64,000 bases of DNA from positions 1 through 64,000 of the forward strand of contig NZ_FNDS01000018.1 in the NCBI RefSeq assembly GCF_900099785.1, read 5' to 3'. This document shows positions 25,007-34,795 of this stretch, in pieces. The translations under genes were made by a program, and so were the position numbers. The notes under the pieces are model-generated. The model was given only the letters and a program-made list of their open reading frames with translations, had not been told where the DNA came from and did not search any database. Within the stretch, counting starts at the first letter, position 1; every line of letters begins with the position of its first letter. This stretch comes from Pseudomonas panipatensis (GTDB lineage Bacteria > Pseudomonadota > Gammaproteobacteria > Pseudomonadales > Pseudomonadaceae).

Positions 25007-25987
25007 ATGAACCAGTCCTTGCTCGTGCGTTTCGCTCGTCCCCTCGCCCTTGCCGGGCTGCTCGGCGCCGCCGCCGGCGCGCAGGCCGGTACCCTGTCCA
25101 TCGGCCACACCACCTGGGTCGGCTACGGCACCCTGTACCTCGCCCGCGACCTCGGCTACTTCAAGGAGCAGGGCCTCGACCTGCAACTGACGCCCATCGA
25201 GGAGGCCTCGATGTACATGGCCGCGCAGGCCTCCGGGAAACTCTCCGGCTCGGCCTCGACCATCGATGAGATCCTCAAGTACCGCCCGCAGTTCTGCTTC
25301 AAGGCCGTGGCCGCGCTGGACGACAGCCATGGCGGCGACGGCGTGCTGGTCGGCAAGGAGGTCAACAGCCTGGCCGAGCTGAAAGGCAAGGAAGTGGCGG
25401 TCAACGAAGGCTCGGTGTCGCAGTTCTGGCTGTCCTACCTGCTGAAGAACGCCGGCATGTCGCTGAGCGACATCAAGGTGCAGAACATGACCGCCGACGA
25501 CGCCGCCACCGCCTTCATCGCCGGCCGCGTGCCCGCCGCGGTGACCTGGGAGCCGCACCTGTCGCTGGTGCGCGAAAAGCAGCAGGGCAAGGTGCTGGTC
25601 GATAGCACCGCCACCCCTGGCGTGATCGTCGACGTGGTGGCGCTTAACTGCGACGTCATCGAGAAGCAGCCGGAGGACGTCAAGGCGCTGGTCAAGGGTC
25701 TGTACAAGGCCGTGCAGTACACCCAGGAGCACCCGCAGGAGGCCTACGCGATCATGGCCAAGGGCGTCGGCGGTTACCTCTCCGATCCCAAGGAGCTGGC
25801 CAACGCGGCCAAGGGCGTGCGCTTCTACGACGAGGCCATGAGCGAGAAGCTCCTCGGCAGCGCCGGCAAGCCCGGCGACATCAAGGCCATCATCGGCCTG
25901 GCCAACGAGACCTGGAGTTCGCTGCAGGGCAAGACCTTCCAGGTCAGCTACGACGACCTGATCGACACCCGCTTCGTCGTGCAGTGA
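25007..25987 (+). CDS. ABC transporter substrate-binding protein (NitT/TauT type)
   Basis: 326 residues from the ATG at 25007 with GGGAG six bases upstream. The Sec signal peptide (LALAGLLGAAAGAQA) shows a periplasmic location. The mature part starts TLSIGHTTWVGYGTLYLARD and continues with FKEQGLDLQL, typical of SsuA/TauA/ThiY-like binding proteins, with AAVTWEPHLSLVRE later. The permease and ATPase genes follow directly. Ligand unknown: nitrate, sulfonate and amine-type ligands all occur in this family, and both a sulfation pair and a quaternary-amine locus lie nearby. Confidence 0.82.
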   Translation: MNQSLLVRFARPLALAGLLGAAAGAQAGTLSIGHTTWVGYGTLYLARDLGYFKEQGLDLQLTPIEEASMYMAAQASGKLSGSASTIDEILKYRPQFCFKAVAALDDSHGGDGVLVGKEVNSLAELKGKEVAVNEGSVSQFWLSYLLKNAGMSLSDIKVQNMTADDAATAFIAGRVPAAVTWEPHLSLVREKQQGKVLVDSTATPGVIVDVVALNCDVIEKQPEDVKALVKGLYKAVQYTQEHPQEAYAIMAKGVGGYLSDPKELANAAKGVRFYDEAMSEKLLGSAGKPGDIKAIIGLANETWSSLQGKTFQVSYDDLIDTRFVVQ

Positions 25988-26077
25988 CGGTGGCGGGCCA
26001 CGCGCCCGCCCCAAGCGTCCCCAACCGTTCCACGTCCTGACGGATGGCCATGGCCATCCGCATGGAGGTATTCCGCG

Positions 26078-26884
26078 ATGTCACGTCCTTCGCAATCCTG
26101 GCTGAACCGCTGCCTGACCCCCAAGGTCGAGTTGCCGGTCCGCCTGGTGTGGTCCGCCAGCGCCATCTGCTGGCTGCTGGTATTCGGCCTCTGGGCCCTG
26201 CTTTCCTACGGTGGGCTGGTGCCCGCGATGTTCCTGCCCAGCCCCGGCGCGGTGCTCGAAGCCGCGGTGCGCCTGACGCGCGACGGCACCCTCGGCACCC
26301 ATGTGCTGGCCAGTGTCGAAGTGGTGATGATCGGCTTCATCGTCTCCTCGGTGGTGGCCGTGCCCCTGGGCCTGCTGATGGGCAGCTTCCGCATCGTCCA
26401 GGCGTTCATCGAGCCGCTGGTCAACTTCATCCGCTACCTGCCGGTGACCTCCTTCGTGCCGCTGTTCATCCTGTGGATCGGCATCGGCCTGGAGCAGCGG
26501 GTGACGGTGATCATCTTCGGCGTGTTCTTCCAGCAACTGGTGATGATCGCCGACGTTTCGCGCGGCGTCGCCAAGGACCTGGTCAACGCCTCCTACACCC
26601 TCGGCTGCAACCGCCGCGACGTGGTCCTGCACGTGCTCGGCCCGGCCTCGCTGCCCGGCGTGCTCGATACCCTGCGGGTGACCATGGGCTGGGCCTGGAC
26701 CTACCTGGTGGTGGCCGAGCTGGTCGCCGCGAGCAGCGGCCTGGGCTACATCAGCCTGAAGGCCATGCGTGGTTTCCAGGTCGACGTGATCTTCCTGGCC
26801 ATCGCCATCATCGGCCTGCTCGGGCTGATCACCGACCAACTGTTCCGCATCATTCGACTGAAGGTGGCGTCATGGGCGCAGTAG
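26078..26884 (+). CDS. ABC transporter permease (NitT/TauT type)
   Basis: 268 residues, about six membrane segments, with the EAA-loop-like segment DLVNASYTLGCNRRDVVLHVLGPASLPGVLDTLR facing the ATPase (read in parts). FLPSPGAVLEAAVRL near the start is typical of SsuC/TauC. It follows the binding-protein gene by 90 bases and overlaps the ATPase start by 13 bases, so the three form one operon. Confidence 0.85.
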   Translation: MSRPSQSWLNRCLTPKVELPVRLVWSASAICWLLVFGLWALLSYGGLVPAMFLPSPGAVLEAAVRLTRDGTLGTHVLASVEVVMIGFIVSSVVAVPLGLLMGSFRIVQAFIEPLVNFIRYLPVTSFVPLFILWIGIGLEQRVTVIIFGVFFQQLVMIADVSRGVAKDLVNASYTLGCNRRDVVLHVLGPASLPGVLDTLRVTMGWAWTYLVVAELVAASSGLGYISLKAMRGFQVDVIFLAIAIIGLLGLITDQLFRIIRLKVASWAQ

Positions 26885-27705
26885 CAGCGATGCAACGCAA
26901 CGACGCGGCGCAGGCCGCACCGGGGGCGCAACCGGCGCGGCTGCGCGTGGAAGAGGTCAGCCTGCGCTACCGCACCCCCGAGGGGGGCACCTTCAGCGCG
27001 CTGGAGAAGGTCTCCTTCGAGGTGCCGGACCAGCAGTTCGCGGTGATCGTCGGCCCGTCCGGCTGCGGCAAGTCGAGCCTGCTCTACCTCACCGCCGGCC
27101 TCGCCGAGCCCACCGAGGGCGACATCTACGTCGGCGGCCAGCGCGTCGAGGGGCCCGGCGCCGACCGTGGCATGGTGTTCCAGAGCTACACCCTGTTCCC
27201 CTGGCTGACGGTGCGCGAGAACATCGAGTTCGGCCTCAAGCGCCGTGGCCTGCCGGCCGCCGAGCGCCGCGAGATAGTCGATTACTACCTCGACGAAGTC
27301 GGCCTGGCGCGCTTCGCCGGGAATTATCCGAAGCAGCTCTCCGGCGGCATGATGCAGCGCGTGGCCATCGCCCGCGCGCTGGCCAACGACCCACAGATCC
27401 TGCTGATGGACGAACCCTTCGGCGCCCTCGACAGCCAGACCCGCATGCAGATGCAAAAGCTGCTGCTGCGCGTCTGGGACCACAGCAAGAAGACCGTGGT
27501 GTTCGTCACCCACGACATCGACGAAGCCATCCTGCTCGGTGACCGTGTCTACGTCATGGGCGCCCGGCCGGGGCGGATCAAACGCATCCTCGACGTGCCG
27601 ATCGAACGCCCGCGCTCGCTGGACATGGTCATGGACCGCGGCTTCATCGACATGAAGCGCGAGATCCTCGGCCTGCTCCACGACGACCTCGAAGAGGCGC
27701 ATTGA
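26872..27705 (+). CDS. ABC transporter ATP-binding protein (NitT/TauT type)
   Basis: 277 residues from the ATG at 26872 inside the end of the permease gene. Walker A is GPSGCGKSS, the Q-loop VFQSYTLFPWL, the signature LSGGMMQRVAIARAL, Walker B ILLMDEPFGALD and the switch His is in FVTHDIDEA. The C-terminal RPGRIKRILDVPIERPR is usual for TauB/SsuB-type proteins. It energises the import system encoded upstream. A GMC oxidoreductase gene starts 34 bases later and may share the transcript. Confidence 0.9.
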   Translation: MGAVAAMQRNDAAQAAPGAQPARLRVEEVSLRYRTPEGGTFSALEKVSFEVPDQQFAVIVGPSGCGKSSLLYLTAGLAEPTEGDIYVGGQRVEGPGADRGMVFQSYTLFPWLTVRENIEFGLKRRGLPAAERREIVDYYLDEVGLARFAGNYPKQLSGGMMQRVAIARALANDPQILLMDEPFGALDSQTRMQMQKLLLRVWDHSKKTVVFVTHDIDEAILLGDRVYVMGARPGRIKRILDVPIERPRSLDMVMDRGFIDMKREILGLLHDDLEEAH

Positions 27706-27739
27706 TGGCCCCCATCTCCCACGCCAAGCGGTAATCAGC

Positions 27740-29371
27740 ATGTCTCTCTCCGACCCAAGCTACGACTTCATCATCGTCGGCGCCGGTTCCGCCGGCTGCG
27801 TCCTGGCCAACCGCCTGAGCGCCGACCCGTCTGTGCGCGTGTGCCTGATCGAGGCCGGCGGCAGCGATGCCAGCCCGCGCATCCAGACCCCGGCCGGCAC
27901 CATCACCCTGTACAAGAGCCGCCGCTATAGCTGGAACTTCTTCTCGGCGCCGCAGAAGCGTCTCAACAACCGCTCGCTGCACTGCCCGCGCGGCAAGGCA
28001 CTGGGCGGTTCCAGCTCGATGAACAGCATGATCTACATCCGTGGCCACGCGTCCGACTATGACCGCTGGGCCGCGGCCGGCTGCCCCGGCTGGGGCTGGC
28101 AGGACGTGCTACCGTTCTTCAGGAAATCCGAGCGCAACCTGCTCGGCCAGGACCCGGCCCTGCACGGCACCCTCGGCGAACTGGTGGTGGACCGCCCGCG
28201 CGATCCCAACCCGCTGTCGGCGCTGTTCGTCAAAGCCGCGGTGGGCATGGGCCTGCGCCGTAACGACGACTTCAACGGCCGCGAGCTGGAAGGCGTGGGC
28301 ATCTACAACGTCACCCAGAAAGACGCCAAGCGCCTGAGCAGCTACCGCGCCTTCGTCGCTCCGCTGCGGCGGCCGAACCTCAGCGTGCTGACCGACTGCC
28401 GGGTGCGTCGCCTGCGCCTCGACGGCCAGCGCGTCAGCGGCCTGGAACTGGAGCAGGGCGGCCAGCCGCGCGTGCTGCAGGCGCGCCGCGAGGTGCTGCT
28501 GTGCGCCGGGGCCCTCGGCTCGCCGCAGATTCTCCTGGCCTCCGGCATCGGCCCGCGCGCCGAACTGGAAGCCGCCGGCATCGTCGTGCGTCACGACCTG
28601 CCCGGGGTCGGCAAGAACCTCCAGGACCACCTCGACGGCCTGGTCACGGTGCGCTCGCCGAGCCCGCTGAGTCTGGGCTTCTCCCTCGGCTCGCTGCCCA
28701 GCGTGCTGCTGTCGCCGTTCAAGTACCTGCTGCAGAAAAAAGGCTGGCTGACCACCAATTACGTCGAGGCCGGCGGCTTCGCCCGCACCCCGCTGAGCGA
28801 CGGCCTGCCCGACGTGCAGTTCCACTTCGTGCCGGGCTACCGCAGCCACCGGGGGCGCCTGTTCGAGTGGGGCCACGGCTATGCCATCCACACCTGCGTG
28901 CTGCGCCCGAAGAGCATCGGCGAACTGCGCGTGAAGCCGGGCGGCGACATCGAGATCGACTACAACTTCCTCGCCGATGAGGAAGACGGCCGGGTGTTGC
29001 TGGAAGGCATCAAGCTGGCGCGCAAGATCCTCGCCCAGCCGGAGTTCGACGCCCTGCGCGGCGCCGAGATGCTGCCCGGGCCGCAGGTGCAGAGCGACGA
29101 ACAATTGCTGGCGCACCTGCGCGACTACGCCGCCACCGTGTTCCATCCGGTGGGCACCTGCAAGATGGGCACCGACCCGCTGGCGGTGGTCGATCCACGG
29201 CTGAAAGTCCACGGCCTGGAGGGGCTGCGCGTGGTCGATGCGTCGATCATGCCGACCCTGGTCAGCGGCAACACCAACGCGCCCTGCATCATGATCGGCG
29301 AAAAGGCCGCGGCGCTGATTCTCGCCGAGCGCTTCGCCGGCGCGCCGCGCGAGGCCGCAGTTCCGGCGTAG
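27740..29371 (+). CDS. GMC family FAD oxidoreductase (choline/alcohol dehydrogenase-like)
   Basis: 543 residues, full length. The FAD Rossmann motif is GAGSAGCVLANRLS at 14-27 with LIEAGG following. GMC signature 1 is GKALGGSSSMNSMIYIRG, and signature 2 is CAGALGSPQILLASGIGP. Near the C-terminus FHPVGTCKMG carries the catalytic His, and VSGNTNAPCIMIGEKAA closes the FAD domain. It oxidises an alcohol to an aldehyde or ketone. BetA-like, but the glycine-betaine genes are not adjacent. Placement 34 bases after an ABC import operon suggests it acts on the imported compound. Confidence 0.85.
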   Translation: MSLSDPSYDFIIVGAGSAGCVLANRLSADPSVRVCLIEAGGSDASPRIQTPAGTITLYKSRRYSWNFFSAPQKRLNNRSLHCPRGKALGGSSSMNSMIYIRGHASDYDRWAAAGCPGWGWQDVLPFFRKSERNLLGQDPALHGTLGELVVDRPRDPNPLSALFVKAAVGMGLRRNDDFNGRELEGVGIYNVTQKDAKRLSSYRAFVAPLRRPNLSVLTDCRVRRLRLDGQRVSGLELEQGGQPRVLQARREVLLCAGALGSPQILLASGIGPRAELEAAGIVVRHDLPGVGKNLQDHLDGLVTVRSPSPLSLGFSLGSLPSVLLSPFKYLLQKKGWLTTNYVEAGGFARTPLSDGLPDVQFHFVPGYRSHRGRLFEWGHGYAIHTCVLRPKSIGELRVKPGGDIEIDYNFLADEEDGRVLLEGIKLARKILAQPEFDALRGAEMLPGPQVQSDEQLLAHLRDYAATVFHPVGTCKMGTDPLAVVDPRLKVHGLEGLRVVDASIMPTLVSGNTNAPCIMIGEKAAALILAERFAGAPREAAVPA

Positions 29372-29445
29372 GATCGGTGGAGCTTGCGCTACCCATGCGG
29401 CTCACGGCGATGGGTAGCGCTGCGCGCCACGCCATCCTGCGGGCG
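29369..29445. repeat. Palindromic intergenic repeat, copy A
   Basis: Begins gtaggatcggtggagcttgc, has arms CGCTACCCAT and ATGGGTAGCG, and ends near ccatcctgcgg. It is related to the element at 30044-30120 (gtaggatggtgtggagcg, then arms AGCGATACCCATC and GATGGGTATCGCT). The gtaggat / atccta ends with an inner palindrome are the form of a common Pseudomonas REP/MITE-like repeat. Confidence 0.6.
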
Positions 29446-29461
29446 TTCCGCCATCGGATGC

Positions 29462-29932
29462 TCAGAGGCCCAGCTCGGAGAGCGACGGATGTTCGTCCGG
29501 GCGGCGGCCCAGCGGCCAGTGGAACAACCGTTGGTCTTCGCGGATCGGCAGGTCGTTGATGCTGGCGTGGCGCTCGACCATCAGGCCGTTGTCGTCGAAG
29601 GCCCAGTTCTCGTTGCCGTAGGAGCGGAACCAGTTGCCCGAGTCGTCGTGCCACTCGTAAGCGAAGCGCACGGCGATGCGCGAGCCGTCGAAGGCCCAGA
29701 GTTCCTTGATCAGCCGGTAATCCAGTTCGCGGCGCCACTTGCCGGTGAGGAATTCGACGATTTCGGCGCGACCGCGGATGAAGGTCGCACGGTTGCGCCA
29801 GCGGCTGTCGGCGCTGTAGGCCAGCGACACCCGTTGCGGGTCGCGGCTGTTCCAGCCGTCCTCGGCGGCGCGGACCTTCTGCATCGCGCTGTCGCGGGTG
29901 AAGGGAGGGAGTGGGGGGCGGACTTCGCTCAT
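29462..29932 (-). CDS. DUF1348 / NTF2-like (SnoaL-type) family protein
   Basis: 156 residues. [20 protein letters not shown] then [20 protein letters not shown], then [23 protein letters not shown] (read in parts) and [13 protein letters not shown] are typical of the DUF1348 nuclear-transport-factor-2-like family. Soluble, no signal peptide. The function of the family is not established. Monocistronic, flanked on both sides by palindromic repeats. Confidence 0.75.
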   Translation of the reverse strand: MSEVRPPLPPFTRDSAMQKVRAAEDGWNSRDPQRVSLAYSADSRWRNRATFIRGRAEIVEFLTGKWRRELDYRLIKELWAFDGSRIAVRFAYEWHDDSGNWFRSYGNENWAFDDNGLMVERHASINDLPIREDQRLFHWPLGRRPDEHPSLSELGL

Positions 29933-30043
29933 GACAGGGCTCCTGCGACGCGGGTGATGACGTTGCGGCCATGTTGCGCCGCGAACGCCTGTGGATAAAC
30001 GACATCGATCCCACGGATATTGCCAAGCCGCGCTTCGCCTCCC

Positions 30044-30120
30044 CGTAGGATGGTGTGGAGCGTAGCGATACCCATCGATGGGTATCGCTGTGCGCCTCCC
30101 TTGCTACGAGGAGCGACCTA
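30044..30120. repeat. Palindromic intergenic repeat, copy B
   Basis: Central perfect palindrome AGCGATACCCATC / GATGGGTATCGCT, flanked by gtaggatggtgtgg and a partial complementary end. Sequence-related to 29369-29445. It lies between the ends of the DUF1348 leader and cdhR and could also act as a terminator for cdhR. Confidence 0.65.
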
Positions 30121-31071
30121 CGTCGCCACTTTCGGCAGCGCCGCGCGATCCTGGCTCGGACACAGGCCGAACCGCGCGCGGTAGCTGCGCGACAGGTAGG
30201 AGGGCGATTCGAAGCCGCAGGCCAGGCCCACTTCCAGCACGCTCATGTCGGTCTGCCGCAGCAACTGGCGGGCCTTGTCCAGGCGCAGGCCGAGGTAGAA
30301 GTTCGACGGCGTGTCGTGCAGGTACAGGCGGAACAGGCGCTCCAGTTGGCGGCGCGTGACCTGGATGCCCTCGGCCAGCTCCAGGGTGCTCAGGGGCGGT
30401 TCGGTGTGCCGTTCCATCGCCCCGAGCACCTGCACCAGCTTCTTGTTGGTCACCCCGTAGCGGCTGGCCAGTTGCAGGCGTTGGTGGTCCTGGCGGGTGC
30501 GGATGCGCCCGACCACGAACTGTTCGGAAACCTGCACCGCCAGCGCCGGGCCATGGGCGCGGGCGATCAGGTCGAGCATCAGGTCGATCGACGCGGTGCC
30601 ACCGGCCGAGGTGATGCGCGGCCCGTCGATCTCGAACAGCTCCTGGGTCGCCTGCAACTGTGGATAACTCTCGCGGAAAGCGTCCAGCGCTTCCCAGTGC
30701 AGGGTGCAGCGCCGGCGTTCGAGCAGGCCCGCTTCGGCGAGCACGAAACTGCCGGTGTCGATGCCGCCCAGGGTCACGCCTTCGCGATCCAGCCAGCGCA
30801 GCCAGTGCAACAGCGCCGGGGTGCAGGCGCGCAAGGGGTCGAAGCCGGCGACGACGAACAGCGTGTCGCCTTTCTTCAGCGCCTCCAGGGCGCCGTCGGC
30901 GTTCATCGACATGCCGTTGCTGGCCAGCACCGGCCCGCCGTCCGGGCTCAGCAGGTGCCAGCGGTAAAGCTCGCCGCGGAAGCGGTTGGCGACCCGCAGC
31001 GGCTCCACGGCGGAGACGAACCCCATCACGGAAAAACCGGGCAGCAGGAGGAACCAGTAGTCGTGGGACAT
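30118..31071 (-). CDS. cdhR: GlxA/AraC-type transcriptional regulator of carnitine catabolism
   Basis: 317 residues from the ATG at 31071 (upstream in-frame ATGs at 31110 and 31134 exist, but known proteins start MSHD). The N-terminal DJ-1/PfpI-like domain (LLLPGFSVMGFVSAVEPLRVAN, then FVVAGFDPLRACTP) and the C-terminal AraC helix-turn-helix pair (TLELAEGIQVTRRQLERLFR, then EVGLACGFESPSYLSRSYR) define the GlxA class that includes CdhR, GbdR and SouR. It is divergent from caiX, with 211 bases between start codons, where it would bind. Gene order with caiX-cdhCAB matches the P. aeruginosa carnitine locus as I recall it. Confidence 0.85.
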   Translation of the reverse strand: MSHDYWFLLLPGFSVMGFVSAVEPLRVANRFRGELYRWHLLSPDGGPVLASNGMSMNADGALEALKKGDTLFVVAGFDPLRACTPALLHWLRWLDREGVTLGGIDTGSFVLAEAGLLERRRCTLHWEALDAFRESYPQLQATQELFEIDGPRITSAGGTASIDLMLDLIARAHGPALAVQVSEQFVVGRIRTRQDHQRLQLASRYGVTNKKLVQVLGAMERHTEPPLSTLELAEGIQVTRRQLERLFRLYLHDTPSNFYLGLRLDKARQLLRQTDMSVLEVGLACGFESPSYLSRSYRARFGLCPSQDRAALPKVAT

Positions 31072-31282
31072 GGCGTCATCCGGGCGATTCGGGCGGGCAT
31101 CCCACGGCATAGAACATTTGTCCGGCGCTGGCAATCGGGGAGGTCGCTACTGTGCAAGAGCTGGTCGCCAGGGTGCGATTTTTCCCCCCGCCGGCTGCGT
31201 AACTTGGATTCCAGCCACCGCCGGGCGGGGCGCATGACACAACAACGATAACCATTGCCGCAAAGGCCTTGAGGGAGACGTC

Positions 31283-32221
31283 ATGAAGCGATTGATCAAA
31301 GCGGTGGGCTGCGCCGCGCTCGTACTCGCCAGCCAGGCGCCGTGGGCCGCCGAACAGGCCGCCTGCCAGAACGTGCGCATGGGCGTGGTGGCCTGGACCG
31401 ACGTGGTCGCCACCAGCGCCATGGGCGAGGTGCTGCTGGAGAGCCTGGGCTACAGCGTCAAACAGACCAACGCCGTGCAACAGATCATCTTCGCCGGCAT
31501 CCGCGATAACCGCCTGGACGTGTTCCTCGGCTACTGGAAGCCGGCGATGGACAAGAACATCGCGCCCTTCCTCGACGCCAAGCAGGTCAAGGTGCTGGAG
31601 CAGCCGAGCCTGGCCGACGCCCAGGCCACCCTGGCGGTGCCCGACTATGTCTACCAGGGCGGCCTGAAGACCTTTGCCGACATCGCCCGGTTCAAGGACA
31701 AGCTCGACGGCAAGATCTACGGCATCGAGCCGGGCACCGGCGCCAACACGGCGATCAAGGGCATGATCGACAAGGACCAGTTCGGCCTGAAGGGCTTCCA
31801 GTTGGTGGAGTCCGGCGAGGCCGGCATGCTCGCCGCGGTGTCGCGCGCGGCCAAGCGTAACGAGTGGGTGGTCTTCGTCGGCTGGAAGCCGCACCCGATG
31901 AACATCAACATGAAGATGGACTACCTCAGCGGCAGCCAGGACGTGTTCGGGCCCAACGAGGGCCAGGCGACCGTCTCGGTGGTCACCGCGCCGGACTACG
32001 CGCAGCGCTGCCCGAACGTCAGCCGCCTGCTCGGCAACCTGACCTTCACCTCCGCCCAGGAAAGCCAGCTGATGGTGCCGATCATGGCGCGCAAGGAGCC
32101 GAAAGACGTAGCCCGCCAGTGGCTCAAGGACCACCCCGAAGACCTCAAGCGCTGGCTCGACGGCGTGACCACCTTCGACGGCAAGCCCGCCGACGCCGCG
32201 GCCATCGCCGCCCTCAACTGA
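31283..32221 (+). CDS. caiX: Carnitine-binding periplasmic protein
   Basis: 312 residues with a Sec signal peptide ([20 protein letters not shown] then WAAEQAAC). It belongs to the OpuAC/ProX-type quaternary-amine binding proteins: [30 protein letters not shown], and [12 protein letters not shown], with the Trp residues that cage the trimethylammonium group. It delivers carnitine to a choline/carnitine ABC transporter encoded elsewhere. The ATG follows GAGGGAGACGTC. First gene of the cdh operon. Confidence 0.88.
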   Translation: MKRLIKAVGCAALVLASQAPWAAEQAACQNVRMGVVAWTDVVATSAMGEVLLESLGYSVKQTNAVQQIIFAGIRDNRLDVFLGYWKPAMDKNIAPFLDAKQVKVLEQPSLADAQATLAVPDYVYQGGLKTFADIARFKDKLDGKIYGIEPGTGANTAIKGMIDKDQFGLKGFQLVESGEAGMLAAVSRAAKRNEWVVFVGWKPHPMNINMKMDYLSGSQDVFGPNEGQATVSVVTAPDYAQRCPNVSRLLGNLTFTSAQESQLMVPIMARKEPKDVARQWLKDHPEDLKRWLDGVTTFDGKPADAAAIAALN

Positions 32222-32291
32222 CTCGACCGATCCCCGCTGCGCGGCACTGGCCGCGCACGGCCCCCGCACGCCTGAAAGAAGGACCCGTACC

Positions 32292-33179
32292 GTGAACTAC
32301 GAAGTCATTGTCACCTGCGCGGTGACCGGCGCCGGCGACACCGTCGGCAAGCACCCGGCCATCCCGGTCAGCCCCAGGGAAATCGCCGCCGCCGCCATCG
32401 AGGCGGCCAAGGCCGGCGCCACCGTCGCCCACTGCCATGTGCGCGATCCGCGGACCGGCAAGCCGAGCCGCGACGTGGCGCTGTACCGCGAAGTGGTGGA
32501 ACGCATCCGCGAGAGCGACACCGATGTGATCATCAACCTCACCGCCGGCATGGGCGGCGACCTGGAGATCGGCAAGGGCGAACAGCCGCTGGAGTTCGGC
32601 ATGGGCACCGACCTGGTCGGCCCGTTGGAGCGCCTGGCCCACGTCGAGGCGCTGCTGCCGGAAATCTGCACCCTGGACTGCGGCACGCTGAACTTCGGCG
32701 ACGGCGACTTCATCTACGTCTCCACCCCGGCGCAGTTGCGGGCCGGCGCCAGGCGCATCACCGAGCTGGGGGTGAAGGCCGAGCTGGAAATCTTCGACAC
32801 CGGCCACCTCTGGTTCGCCAAGCAGATGCTCAAGGAAGGCCTGCTGGACGACCCGCTGTTCCAGATCTGCCTGGGCATCCCGTGGGGCGCGCCGGCAGAC
32901 ACCACCAGCATGAAGGCGATGGCCGACAACCTGCCGCCGGGCTGCACCTGGGCCGGCTTCGGCATCGGCCGCATGCAGATGCCGATGGTCGCCCAGGCCA
33001 TGCTGCTGGGCGGCAACGTGCGCGTCGGCCTGGAAGACAACATCTGGCTGGACAAGGGCGTGCACGCGAGCAACGGGCAACTGGTCGAGCGCGCCGTGGA
33101 GATCATCGAACGTCTCGGCGGCCGTGTCCTGAGCCCGGCCGAAGGGCGCAAGAAGATGAACCTCAAGGCGCGCACCTGA
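32292..33179 (+). CDS. cdhC: 3-dehydrocarnitine cleavage enzyme (BKACE family)
   Basis: 295 residues from a GTG start with GAAGGA upstream. It is a beta-keto acid cleavage enzyme: [28 protein letters not shown] with the zinc His pair, [12 protein letters not shown] and [15 protein letters not shown]. In carnitine breakdown it converts dehydrocarnitine plus acetyl-CoA to betainyl-CoA and acetoacetate. It lies between caiX and cdhA in the usual order. Confidence 0.9.
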   Translation: MNYEVIVTCAVTGAGDTVGKHPAIPVSPREIAAAAIEAAKAGATVAHCHVRDPRTGKPSRDVALYREVVERIRESDTDVIINLTAGMGGDLEIGKGEQPLEFGMGTDLVGPLERLAHVEALLPEICTLDCGTLNFGDGDFIYVSTPAQLRAGARRITELGVKAELEIFDTGHLWFAKQMLKEGLLDDPLFQICLGIPWGAPADTTSMKAMADNLPPGCTWAGFGIGRMQMPMVAQAMLLGGNVRVGLEDNIWLDKGVHASNGQLVERAVEIIERLGGRVLSPAEGRKKMNLKART

Positions 33180-33276
33180 ACCATCAGCCTGCCCATTACG
33201 CCGTGGCTTGGGGGCAGCGCAGCGATCCGCGACCGCTGGCGCCAAGCCGGGCCATCGCTTTTCCCTAGGAGTCGTC

Positions 33277-34242
33277 ATGCCTTACATCACCGAAATCAAG
33301 ACCTTCGCCGCCCTTGGCAGCGGCGTCATCGGCAGCGGCTGGGTGGCCCGCGCCCTGGCCCACGGCCTCGACGTGGTGGCCTGGGACCCGGCGCCGGGCG
33401 CCGAGGCCGCCTTGCGCGCGCGCATCGCCAACGCCTGGCCGGCGCTGGAGAAGCAGGGCCTGGCGCCCGGCGCTTCGGCAGATCGCCTGCGCGTCGTCTC
33501 CACTATCGAAGAATGCGTGGGCGCTGCCGATTTCATCCAGGAAAGCGCCCCCGAGCGCCTCGACCTCAAGCTCGACCTGCACGCGAAGATCAGCGCCGCG
33601 GCCAAGCCCGACGCCCTGATCGGCTCCAGCACCTCGGGCCTGCTGCCCAGCGAGTTCTACGCCGACGCGGTGCGCCCCGAGCGCTGCGTGGTCGGCCACC
33701 CGTTCAACCCGGTGTACCTGCTGCCGCTGGTGGAAGTGGTCGGCGGCGCGAAGACCGACCCGGCGGCGGTCGAGGCCGCCATGCAGGTCTACCGCGCGCT
33801 GGGCATGCGCCCGCTGCACGTGCGCAAGGAAGTTCCCGGCTTCATCGCCGACCGCCTGCTCGAAGCGCTTTGGCGAGAGGCGCTGCACCTGGTCAACGAC
33901 GGCGTCGCCAGCACCGGCGAGATCGACGATGCGATCCGCTTCGGCGCCGGCCTGCGCTGGTCGTTCATGGGCACCTTCCTGACCTATACCCTGGCTGGCG
34001 GCAACGCCGGCATGCGCCACTTCATGGCGCAGTTCGGGCCGGCCCTGCAGTTGCCCTGGACCTACCTGCCGGCGCCGCCGCTCACCGAGGAACTGATCGA
34101 CAAGGTGGTCGAAGGCACCGCCGAACAGCAGGGCACGCGCAGCATCGCCGAGCTGGAACGCTACCGCGACGACTGCCTGCTGGCGGTGCTCGGCGCGATC
34201 AAGCAGAGCAAGGCCCGCCACGGCTTCGCCTTCGCCGACTAA
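33277..34242 (+). CDS. cdhA: L-carnitine 3-dehydrogenase
   Basis: 321 residues from the ATG at 33277 with TAGGAG five bases upstream; an upstream frame to 33208 lacks a ribosome site. It is a member of the 3-hydroxyacyl-CoA dehydrogenase superfamily: NAD loop [17 protein letters not shown] at 10-26, [21 protein letters not shown], and [20 protein letters not shown] with the catalytic His. It oxidises L-carnitine to 3-dehydrocarnitine. No downstream thioesterase fusion; that function is the next gene. Confidence 0.9.
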   Translation: MPYITEIKTFAALGSGVIGSGWVARALAHGLDVVAWDPAPGAEAALRARIANAWPALEKQGLAPGASADRLRVVSTIEECVGAADFIQESAPERLDLKLDLHAKISAAAKPDALIGSSTSGLLPSEFYADAVRPERCVVGHPFNPVYLLPLVEVVGGAKTDPAAVEAAMQVYRALGMRPLHVRKEVPGFIADRLLEALWREALHLVNDGVASTGEIDDAIRFGAGLRWSFMGTFLTYTLAGGNAGMRHFMAQFGPALQLPWTYLPAPPLTEELIDKVVEGTAEQQGTRSIAELERYRDDCLLAVLGAIKQSKARHGFAFAD

Positions 34243-34268
34243 CCTCGATCCATCCGCCCCTCCGGACG

Positions 34269-34307
34269 GCCCTCTCTCCCTGCCGGGGGCGGGCTGGGGA
34301 GAGGGGC
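34269..34307 (+). repeat. GC-rich inverted repeat inside the cdh operon
   Basis: GCCCTCTCTCCC (34269-34280) is nearly complementary to GGGGAGAGGGGC (34296-34307). It sits in the only sizeable gap between cdhA and cdhB, just before the cdhB ATG, and resembles the common CCCTCTCCC-type Pseudomonas intergenic repeat. It could attenuate or stabilise the operon transcript. Confidence 0.6.
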
Positions 34308-34315
34308 TCTTCGGA

Positions 34316-34795
34316 ATGACCGCCATGCCCGCCCTGAAAACCTACGAGACACCGATCCTCCCCGAGTGGGTCGACTACAACGGCCACCTGCGCGATGCCT
34401 TCTACCTGCTGATCTTCAGCTACGCCACCGATGCCCTGATGGACTGCCTGGGCCTGGACAGCGCCGGCCGCGAAGCCAGCGGCCACTCGTTGTTCACCCT
34501 GGAGGCGCACCTGAACTTCCTCCACGAAGTGAAGCAGGGCGCCGTGGTGGAAGTGCGCACGCAACTGCTCGCCCACGACCGCAAGCGCCTGCACATCCAC
34601 CACGCGCTGTACCGGCCCGGCGAGGACCAGCCGCTGGCCGCCAGCGAGCAGATGCTGCTGCACGTGAGCCTCGACGGCCCGCGCTCGGCGCCCTTCGACG
34701 GGGTGCTGCTGGCGCGCGTGCAGGCCCTGGCCGAAGCCCATCGCGGGCTGCCACGGCCCGAGCACGTCGGCCGCGTCATCGGTCTACCGGGGTGA
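34316..34795 (+). CDS. cdhB: Betainyl-CoA thioesterase (hot-dog fold)
   Basis: 159 residues. 4-hydroxybenzoyl-CoA-thioesterase-like hot-dog protein: VDYNGHLRDAFYLLIFSYAT with the catalytic Asp-type N-terminal block, then FTLEAHLNFLHEVKQGAVVE. In the cdh pathway it releases glycine betaine from betainyl-CoA. GGGGAGAGGGGC upstream could serve as the ribosome site but lies inside a hairpin. It overlaps the hydrolase gene by GTGA. Confidence 0.88.
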   Translation: MTAMPALKTYETPILPEWVDYNGHLRDAFYLLIFSYATDALMDCLGLDSAGREASGHSLFTLEAHLNFLHEVKQGAVVEVRTQLLAHDRKRLHIHHALYRPGEDQPLAASEQMLLHVSLDGPRSAPFDGVLLARVQALAEAHRGLPRPEHVGRVIGLPG

